A stretch of DNA of 13,020 bases from CALFUK01 sp964398295. Lineage in GTDB: Bacteria; Bacteroidota; Bacteroidia; Chitinophagales; Saprospiraceae. The position numbers were made by a program, and so were the translations under genes. This document shows positions 6,928-13,020 of the stretch, piece after piece (positions within the stretch are counted from its first letter, which is position 1; the number at the start of each line of letters is the position of its first letter). Where the stretch lies: positions 1-13,020 of the forward strand of contig CAYNMW010000122.1 in the NCBI GenBank assembly GCA_964398295.1. The letters run 5' to 3'. The notes under the pieces were generated by a model. That model worked only from the letters and a program-made list of their open reading frames with translations. It was not told where the DNA came from and ran no database searches.

Positions 6928-9900
6928 ATGTTAAAAAACATCATTTTATATAGTCTCGTCATCAGTTTCCTTTTGAGTCTGAATTCGTGTAAAACGACTA
7001 AGAAAAAAGGAGAAATGAGCTGGCTTGGAAAGCAGTATCAGGACGTAACATCAAGATTTAATGGTTATTACAATGCAGATGTCATTTATAATGAAAGTAT
7101 TGCCTCTTTGGAAGATCAATATGTTGATAATTACAACCAATTATTGCCAGTATACCCATCAATCAGTATAGAAAACCCAGAATCACAAGCACAAGAACTC
7201 GATCGTGCAATAGAAAAGGTAGCTATTGTGAGCAATTTGCATCCTGGTAGTAAATGGGTGGATGATTGTTATGTGATGATGGGCAAAGCTCAATATTTGA
7301 AGCAAGACTATGAATCTGCAGAAGAAACACTAAAATATTTTGAAGACAACTTCAATCCAGCAGACCCTGATTCTAGAGTATTTAATGCTGCCAAGAAAGA
7401 AGATCCGAATGATGCTAGAAAAAGAAATGCTAAAGAACAACGCAAAATCAGAGAGATAGAAAGGAAAAAAGAAGAAGAAGCACGAAAAGAAGATAATAAG
7501 CTGAAAGAAGCGTTAAAAAAGACACAAGAACAGGTAAAAGAGAAGGTACGGAAGATAAAAGAAGACAAGCGTGAATTCACCGAAAAGCGTAAAAAGGAAT
7601 ACAACGAGATCAGAAAAAAGCACAAAGAAAGAAGGGATAAGGAGAAGGATAGTTATGATAAAGACTTGAAGCGAATGAAAGATCAACTTGTTAAAAAGAA
7701 AAAAGAACTGGCTGATGTTCAACGCAAAGAGAGAGAGTCAGAAAGAGACAGAAAACTCAAAGAACGTGCAGAGGATGCCAAGAAAACCAGCAGGTTTGAA
7801 AAAAGAAAAAAATCAGAAATTGAGGCGGAGAATAAAGCAAAAGAACTAGAAAAACAAAAAGCTGCTCAGTTTGTGAGTAAATCAGAACAACTCCAAAGAG
7901 AAGTAGATCAACAAGAAGCGGCAATAGATGCCTTACAAGAGAAACGCGCCTCAGAAAAAGAAGCTCGATTGGCTGCAGATACTAAAGAATTGGAAGACTA
8001 TCAAAGTGAAAGTGATCAATTGGAAGAAGAATATGAAAAGCAAGAAGAAGATGTTGTAACACAGGAAGACAATAGAAAGAAGGCAGAACAAAAAGAAAAA
8101 GAGGAGGCTGAAGCAGAAGCAGTTAAGAATCTTTTTGACGAACAACTCTCAGAAGAGGAAGAAAATAAAAAGAATGAAGAAGATAAAATAAAGTCAAGGG
8201 ATAATATTGGCAAGACTGGTTTCATGAAACACAGACCTGCATATGCAGAAGGTCAATATTGGCTTGCAATGACATACATAGAACGAGAAAACTACCATTT
8301 GGCAGATTATATCTTAAAATCATTAGAACAAAATCCATCCATACCAAAAGAAGTTGCACAGCGCATACCTGCTTCCAAAGCTCATTTATACCTCAAACAA
8401 AGTAGAGAAGATCTCGCACCATCTGTACTCGAGGAAGCTATGGACGTCGCTGACAGAAAGCAAGATAGAGCTAGATATGCCTTCATCCTCGCTCAGCTAA
8501 TGGAAAAAAGGGGACAATATAGAGAAGCAAGCAAAGCGTTTGTAAGTGCCAAAGATATGAGTCCTGTGTATGATATGAAGTTTAACGCCGAGTTGGCAAA
8601 TCTGAGAACTTCCTGGCTCGCTGGTTTATCATCAATGAATGAAACACAAAAGAAACTGAATAGACTGACACGGGACGTCAAAAATTACGAATTTCTGGAT
8701 CAGATCTATTTCACAAAAGCTGAGTTGTTTTTAGCAGATGGCAATAAAGAAGAGGCCTTAGCTTCATATACGGAAGCCACTCGCTATGGCAATGCATCTC
8801 CTCAACGCAAAGCTGAGTCTTATTACAGATTAGCAAACTTATTTTATAGTACAGATGACTATATAAATGCTAAAATTTATTTCGATAGCACAATGCAAGT
8901 CATGCCTGAAAAAGATGACAGGTATAGAGAGACTAAAGACTTGAGCGATGATTTAACTTCTGTGGCTGCGAATGCTACAATCGTACAAGAACAGGATTCT
9001 CTATTGAGATTAGCAAACTTATCAGAAGAAGAACTAGAAGCTTGGGCACTTAACAGATATGAAAGCCAGAAAGAAGAGTCCTCCTCTGAGGAATCAAGTA
9101 CATTAATTCAAAAACCAAATACAAGACGGCCGTCATTTGGCAACAAAGGCAGTAATAGTTTTTTCGCTTACAATCCTTTGGTTCTTGACAAAGGTAAATT
9201 TGACTTTAACCGAAAATGGGGAGAACGACCATTGCAAGATAACTGGCGTAGGTCAAGTGAGTTGACAGAAACATTACTCGTAGATGATCCAGATATTGAG
9301 GTGCCCGATGAAGAAGAAATAGCTCAACAAGACGCTATAAAACAGATGTTGCGAGACATTCCTGTAGGCCCAGCCCAACAGAAAATAGCTGAAGCTAAAT
9401 TGCAAACAGCATTGTTCGATTTAGGAACCGATTTACGAAACAATCTGGATAACTATGAGAAATCTAGTGAAGTCTTATCTGAATACATTGAACGATTTCC
9501 GAATTCTGGTAAACTCATCGATATCTATTATTATCTCTATTTGAATAATATCGACTTAGGTAATGAAAGCGGTGCTAATCTTTACCTTAGTTTGATACAG
9601 TCTCAATTTCCCGAGTCTGATTTTGCTAAGTCTCTTGAAGATCCTACATACGCTGAAAAAATAGAAACTGAACAGAAAAAACTTGATGACTATTATGAGG
9701 AGACGTATCAGATTTTTGAAGCAGGCAATTATGCGAAAGCATCAGAAATGGCAGTACAGTCTTCCGATATATTTGGTGTCTCCCATGACTATGTCGCTAA
9801 ATTCGATTTATTGGCAGTAATGAGTAAAGGTGCTGTTGATGGAAAAGAATTCTATATCTCTGAATTGAAAACATTCATTCAGAAACATCCTAATACACCA

Positions 9901-10365
9901 GAAACTACAAGAGCAAGTGAAATACTAAGGTTTCTTAGAGGCAATGAAAGTGCTTTCGATGGAGAATTGTACGAAGAGGAACTTGCCAATTTTACAAGAC
10001 AGGATGAGAAACTCCATTACATCATGTATGTCTTATATGATTGTGATTTGGATAAAATGAAAAAATCAAAGGCAGCAGTTGCAGCTTATAACACTAAATT
10101 TCACAAACTTGCAAAGTTGAGGATATCAAATATTTTCCTCAATCCTGAGAATAAATCCCAGGTTATCCTTATCCGAAGTTTTGAGAATAGAGGCAAAGCT
10201 CTTGAATACATGGACATAGCCAAAAGGAATATTCAGAATCATCTGAAACCTGATGAAGTCAGCTACGACATGTATGCTGTCACTCAGAACAATTATCGGG
10301 AAGTAATGAAACAGAAGACGACCAAAAATTATGAGGCGTTTTATGATATTCATTATGTGCAATAG
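6928..10365 (+). CDS. porW: PorW/SprE-like TPR lipoprotein of the type IX secretion system, with long charged helical insert
   Basis: PorW/SprE is a periplasm-facing outer-membrane lipoprotein needed for type IX secretion and, in gliding species, motility. In Porphyromonas it is thought to connect the Sov translocon with the PorK/PorN ring. Here the signal peptide ends in LNSC (Cys21). The stretch after it, with SRFNGYYNADVIYNES (about 43-58), matches the family's N-terminal pattern. TPR-like helical pairs follow (for example KWVDDCYVMMGKAQYLKQDYESAEETLKYFEDNF), resume at about 430, and run through most of the protein. The last 120 residues, ending in NYREVMKQKTTKNYEAFYDIHYVQ, resemble the conserved C-terminal region of PorW/SprE. 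Total length is 1145 residues, longer than the roughly 600-900 I expect. The excess is a Lys/Glu/Arg-rich stretch at about 155-426. It stands alone, divergent from the M23 gene; no other T9SS gene is in the window. The name rests on remembered family patterns, not a search. Confidence 0.82.
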   Translation: MLKNIILYSLVISFLLSLNSCKTTKKKGEMSWLGKQYQDVTSRFNGYYNADVIYNESIASLEDQYVDNYNQLLPVYPSISIENPESQAQELDRAIEKVAIVSNLHPGSKWVDDCYVMMGKAQYLKQDYESAEETLKYFEDNFNPADPDSRVFNAAKKEDPNDARKRNAKEQRKIREIERKKEEEARKEDNKLKEALKKTQEQVKEKVRKIKEDKREFTEKRKKEYNEIRKKHKERRDKEKDSYDKDLKRMKDQLVKKKKELADVQRKERESERDRKLKERAEDAKKTSRFEKRKKSEIEAENKAKELEKQKAAQFVSKSEQLQREVDQQEAAIDALQEKRASEKEARLAADTKELEDYQSESDQLEEEYEKQEEDVVTQEDNRKKAEQKEKEEAEAEAVKNLFDEQLSEEEENKKNEEDKIKSRDNIGKTGFMKHRPAYAEGQYWLAMTYIERENYHLADYILKSLEQNPSIPKEVAQRIPASKAHLYLKQSREDLAPSVLEEAMDVADRKQDRARYAFILAQLMEKRGQYREASKAFVSAKDMSPVYDMKFNAELANLRTSWLAGLSSMNETQKKLNRLTRDVKNYEFLDQIYFTKAELFLADGNKEEALASYTEATRYGNASPQRKAESYYRLANLFYSTDDYINAKIYFDSTMQVMPEKDDRYRETKDLSDDLTSVAANATIVQEQDSLLRLANLSEEELEAWALNRYESQKEESSSEESSTLIQKPNTRRPSFGNKGSNSFFAYNPLVLDKGKFDFNRKWGERPLQDNWRRSSELTETLLVDDPDIEVPDEEEIAQQDAIKQMLRDIPVGPAQQKIAEAKLQTALFDLGTDLRNNLDNYEKSSEVLSEYIERFPNSGKLIDIYYYLYLNNIDLGNESGANLYLSLIQSQFPESDFAKSLEDPTYAEKIETEQKKLDDYYEETYQIFEAGNYAKASEMAVQSSDIFGVSHDYVAKFDLLAVMSKGAVDGKEFYISELKTFIQKHPNTPETTRASEILRFLRGNESAFDGELYEEELANFTRQDEKLHYIMYVLYDCDLDKMKKSKAAVAAYNTKFHKLAKLRISNIFLNPENKSQVILIRSFENRGKALEYMDIAKRNIQNHLKPDEVSYDMYAVTQNNYREVMKQKTTKNYEAFYDIHYVQ

Positions 10366-10438
10366 CTAATAATGTGGGATAAATAGTTTCCAATTTATAT
10401 TCATCATTTCTGATCAAGTATTTCCTCATTTAGTCTTA

Positions 10439-10446
10439 TATCTTTG
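10439..10446 (+). promoter_or_regulatory. -7 promoter element of pheT
   Basis: TATCTTTG is an exact match to the Bacteroidota -7 consensus TAnnTTTG and lies 18 bases before the pheT start codon, implying a short leader of roughly 12-15 bases. No TTG is present at the usual -33 spacing, so only half of the promoter is supported. The 99-base gap after the porW-like gene shows no terminator-like hairpin. Confidence 0.5.
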
Positions 10447-10464
10447 TAGGTCAATGCACGGTAT

Positions 10465-12903
10465 ATGAAGATTTCATTGAATTGGTTATCAGACTACATT
10501 AATATTCCAGTTTCGCCAGATGAGCTATCAGCAATTTTAACTGATCTTGGTTTGGAAGTAGAAGGGATGGAAAAAATAGAAGGTGTCCCTGGAGGATTAG
10601 CTGGAGTTGTTGTCGGTCATGTTGTTGAATGTGGCAAACATCCGAATGCCGATCGATTATCTCTGACAAAGGTAGACTTAGGTCAAGGAGAACCTGTCCA
10701 AATCGTTTGTGGCGCACCAAATGTTGCGCAAGGTCAAAAAGTATTGGTCGCAACAGTAGGAACAAAGTTACATCCGCATGGTGGAGATCCGTTTAAGATT
10801 AAAAAAGGTAAAATCAGAGGAGAAGTCTCTGAAGGGATGATTTGTGCAGAAGATGAGTTGGGAATCGGTACCGATCACGAAGGCATAATGGTACTTGATG
10901 ATAATGCGACGATAGGACAAGCTGCAAAAGACCATTTAGATTTAGAAGAAGATGTAGTGTATGATATTGGGCTTACACCAAATCGATCTGACGCAACCTC
11001 CCATTTAGGCGTGGCACGTGATCTTCTTGCCTATTTTAAGGTGCATGAGCTAGAACATTCAGGACTTAAACTCCCTGACATTTATAACTTTAGTATAGAA
11101 AGAAGAGACTACAATCATATAGATGTACAAATAAACGACCTCGTAGGTTGTCCTCGATATTCTGCTGTATCCTTAAGTGATGTACAAGTAACAGAATCAC
11201 CTGATTGGATGCAAAAACGATTGGCTGCGATTGGCGTGCGATCAATTAATAACATTGTGGACATCACGAACTACGTCCTTCACGAAACAGGACAACCATT
11301 GCACGCATTTGACATTGATAAAATTGATGGTCAGAAAGTGATTGTGCAGAATCTACCGGCTGGTAGTAAATTCACTACTTTAGATGAGAAAGAACGAACC
11401 TTATATGAAGACGATTTAATGATTTGCAATGCCAACAATGAAGGCATGTGTATTGCAGGAATTTTTGGTGGGATTAAAAGTGGTGTCACCGAGAGTACAA
11501 AGCACATTTTTTTGGAATCTGCACATTTTAATGCAAAGAGAATTAGGGTGAGTAGCACAAGACATTTATTGCGAACAGATGCTGCAATGAGGTTTGAAAA
11601 AGGGACTGATCCAAATGAGACTCTTTTTGCTCTAAAACGAGCCGCACAATTAATGGAAAAGCATGCTGGAGCAGTCATTAGCTCTGACGTGATTGATGTT
11701 TATCCTGATGAAATTATACCAGCTTCCATTCACGTCAAGTATAAAAAAGTAGATGACTTAATTGGTGTACCATTATCAAGAGAAACCATTTCCAACATAT
11801 TGAATTCTTTGGATATTGAAATTGTATCTACATCTGAGGATTCATTTACAGTACAGGTCCCTACCAACAAGGCAGATGTGACAAGAGATGTCGACATCAT
11901 TGAAGAAATATTAAGAGTGTATGGCTTCAATAATGTTCCGATCTCCACAAAGATGACAACATCCATATCTTTTGGCAACAACCCATCTGCAACAGAAATC
12001 AAAGAATCATTGAGTGAATTGTTGGTGTCCAAAGGGTACTCTGAAATGATGAATCTTTCCATCACACAATCTGAAGTGTATAAACAAGTCTTACCAGAAT
12101 ACGAGGATAGATTCATATACATTAACAATACATCAAACAGTCACCTGGACATCATGCGTCCTGACATGTTGTTGCCAGCTCTGCAGACATTACAGTATAA
12201 TCAAAATAGACAATCCAAGGATCTTAAATACTTTGAGATTGGCAAGAGTTATCATGCTGGAGATCAAAGAAAAGAAAACCAACATTTGATCCTCATCATG
12301 AGTGGACAATTACAAAAACAGCATTGGCATACAGAAGACAAAGAAGCTGATTTTTATGATATGCGTCGTGTCGTCGATGAACTGATTAGTAAAACTGGAG
12401 CAAGTTCATACAAAGTGAGCGAGCTAAATGAGGACAACCGCTTGGAATATGGCTTATCCTATGAGCGAGGAAAGGATCACATTGTTCGCTATGGAAGTGT
12501 AGACCGTGAACTTCTAGGCAAAATGGATATATCTGGAAAGGTATACTATGCTGAATTTGACTTGGAGATGTTATATAAGCTAACAAGCCAGTCAAAAACA
12601 AAAATGAAATCAATCAGCAAATTTCCTACCATCCGGAGAGATCTTGCACTCGTTATTGATCGCCAATGCCATTTTGAAGAAATTCAGACCATCATTAAAA
12701 AAGCGGATAAAAAATTAATCAAAGAGGTTGGACTTTTTGATGTGTATAAAAATGAAGAACAACTGGGCCCTGGTAAAAAGTCTTATGCAGTCAGTATTGT
12801 TTTTGAAGATCAAACAAAGACACTGCAGGACAAGGACATCGATCCGATCATAAAGAATGTGATGAAGATGTTGGAGAATAAGCTAGGAGCAACTTTACGA
12901 TAG
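10465..12903 (+). CDS. pheT: phenylalanine--tRNA ligase beta subunit
   Basis: This is the beta chain of the cytoplasmic (alpha-beta)2 phenylalanyl-tRNA synthetase, which charges tRNA-Phe and edits mischarged tyrosine. Its 812 residues are close to the roughly 795 of E. coli PheT. The domains are in the usual order. The start MKISLNWLSDYI is typical. An EMAP/tRNA-binding domain follows at about 43-155 (GVVVGHVVECGKHPNADRLS, then GKIRGEVSEGMICAEDELG). The B3/B4 editing domain covers about 210-400 (NNIVDITNYVLHETGQPLHAFD). The B5 domain is at about 414-494 (VPTNKADVTRDVDIIEEILRVYG). A synthetase-like core follows, with a C-terminal FDX-ACB anticodon-binding domain at about 716-811 (KFPTIRRDLALVID). 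The frame is intact. pheS is not adjacent, so the two subunits are encoded apart. The start is supported by the promoter element 18 bases upstream and the canonical first residues. The last four codons and the first base of the stop form one arm of an inverted repeat. Confidence 0.98.
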   Translation: MKISLNWLSDYINIPVSPDELSAILTDLGLEVEGMEKIEGVPGGLAGVVVGHVVECGKHPNADRLSLTKVDLGQGEPVQIVCGAPNVAQGQKVLVATVGTKLHPHGGDPFKIKKGKIRGEVSEGMICAEDELGIGTDHEGIMVLDDNATIGQAAKDHLDLEEDVVYDIGLTPNRSDATSHLGVARDLLAYFKVHELEHSGLKLPDIYNFSIERRDYNHIDVQINDLVGCPRYSAVSLSDVQVTESPDWMQKRLAAIGVRSINNIVDITNYVLHETGQPLHAFDIDKIDGQKVIVQNLPAGSKFTTLDEKERTLYEDDLMICNANNEGMCIAGIFGGIKSGVTESTKHIFLESAHFNAKRIRVSSTRHLLRTDAAMRFEKGTDPNETLFALKRAAQLMEKHAGAVISSDVIDVYPDEIIPASIHVKYKKVDDLIGVPLSRETISNILNSLDIEIVSTSEDSFTVQVPTNKADVTRDVDIIEEILRVYGFNNVPISTKMTTSISFGNNPSATEIKESLSELLVSKGYSEMMNLSITQSEVYKQVLPEYEDRFIYINNTSNSHLDIMRPDMLLPALQTLQYNQNRQSKDLKYFEIGKSYHAGDQRKENQHLILIMSGQLQKQHWHTEDKEADFYDMRRVVDELISKTGASSYKVSELNEDNRLEYGLSYERGKDHIVRYGSVDRELLGKMDISGKVYYAEFDLEMLYKLTSQSKTKMKSISKFPTIRRDLALVIDRQCHFEEIQTIIKKADKKLIKEVGLFDVYKNEEQLGPGKKSYAVSIVFEDQTKTLQDKDIDPIIKNVMKMLENKLGATLR

Positions 12904-12935
12904 GCATGGCTATTGGCAAACTCATCGTAAAGTTG
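12890..12935. repeat. perfect 12-bp inverted repeat overlapping the pheT stop codon
   Basis: CAACTTTACGAT (12890-12901) is matched exactly by its reverse complement ATCGTAAAGTTG (12924-12935), with a 22-base loop between. The left arm covers the last codons of pheT and the first base of the TAG stop. No T-run follows the right arm, so it does not look like a standard intrinsic terminator, but a 12-pair stem at the end of the mRNA could end or protect the transcript. The right arm runs into a tandem pair of GTTGAGT (12932-12938 and 12939-12945). The pairing is certain; the role is inferred. Confidence 0.6.
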
Positions 12936-12960
12936 AGTGTTGAGTTATGTTAAAACCTTA

Positions 12961-13020
12961 AAGAGGTCAGAGACCCAATGCCATTTAGTTAAGAGAATTT
13001 CAAAGCGCCGTTAGGTGCGT
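12961..13020. repeat. possible dispersed palindromic repeat, cut by the window edge
   Basis: The final 60 bases are non-coding and contain two small palindromes: GGTC-AGA-GACC (12965-12975) and GCGCC-GTTA-GGTGC (13005-13018, one G-T pair). The second is notably GC-rich against the AT-rich surroundings. From memory, intergenic repeats containing a CAAAGCGCCGTTAGGTGCG-like core occur many times in some Bacteroidota genomes, so this may be the start of one such copy. Only one copy is present here, so repetition cannot be shown from the window. Confidence 0.4.

Noticed and set aside
7308..8225. Several open frames on the minus strand inside the porW-like gene, rich in Phe, Ser and Leu
   Set aside because: They are mirror images of the A/G-rich Lys/Glu codons of the charged insert and show no domain or start signal of their own.
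11331..12128. Open frames of 115 and 132 codons on the minus strand within pheT
   Set aside because: pheT is intact and strongly conserved in the plus frame; the reverse frames show no recognisable protein pattern.

Overview
The window looks like chromosomal DNA of a free-living Bacteroidota, most likely in or near the Saprospiria/Chitinophagia. The grounds are the low GC content, several lipoproteins with a short signal peptide and a cysteine soon after it, the near absence of Shine-Dalgarno sequences, a TAnnTTTG-type -7 promoter element before pheT, and a PorW/SprE-type protein, which belongs to the Bacteroidota-specific type IX secretion system (T9SS). The exact lineage is inference. No phage, plasmid, CRISPR, rRNA or tRNA gene is visible.

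Layout from left to right: (1) 156-377 (+), a small predicted lipoprotein of unknown function. (2) 380-4505 (-), a three-gene dipeptide/oligopeptide-type ABC importer operon, in transcription order: solute-binding lipoprotein, DppB-like permease, DppC-like permease. Both junctions are 4-base ATGA overlaps. No ATPase gene lies in the window. (3) 4570-5502 (+), a TIGR01777/YfcH-like epimerase-family oxidoreductase, divergent from the transporter. (4) 5503-6744 (-), an M23 peptidoglycan peptidase followed 3 bases later by a small HAD-family hydrolase. (5) 6928-10365 (+), a very long PorW/SprE-like TPR lipoprotein. (6) 10465-12903 (+), pheT, the phenylalanyl-tRNA synthetase beta chain. (7) 12904-13020, a non-coding tail with a perfect inverted repeat that begins inside the end of pheT, followed by what looks like the start of a palindromic dispersed repeat cut by the window edge.

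Functionally this is mostly housekeeping and envelope DNA: peptide uptake across the inner membrane, cell-wall remodelling, a T9SS component and translation. I found no complete new system. The items most worth a second look are three large lineage-type insertions in otherwise standard proteins: about 270 charged helical residues inside PorW, about 120 extracytoplasmic residues in DppB, and two extra hydrophobic segments in DppC. The repeat structures after pheT come next.
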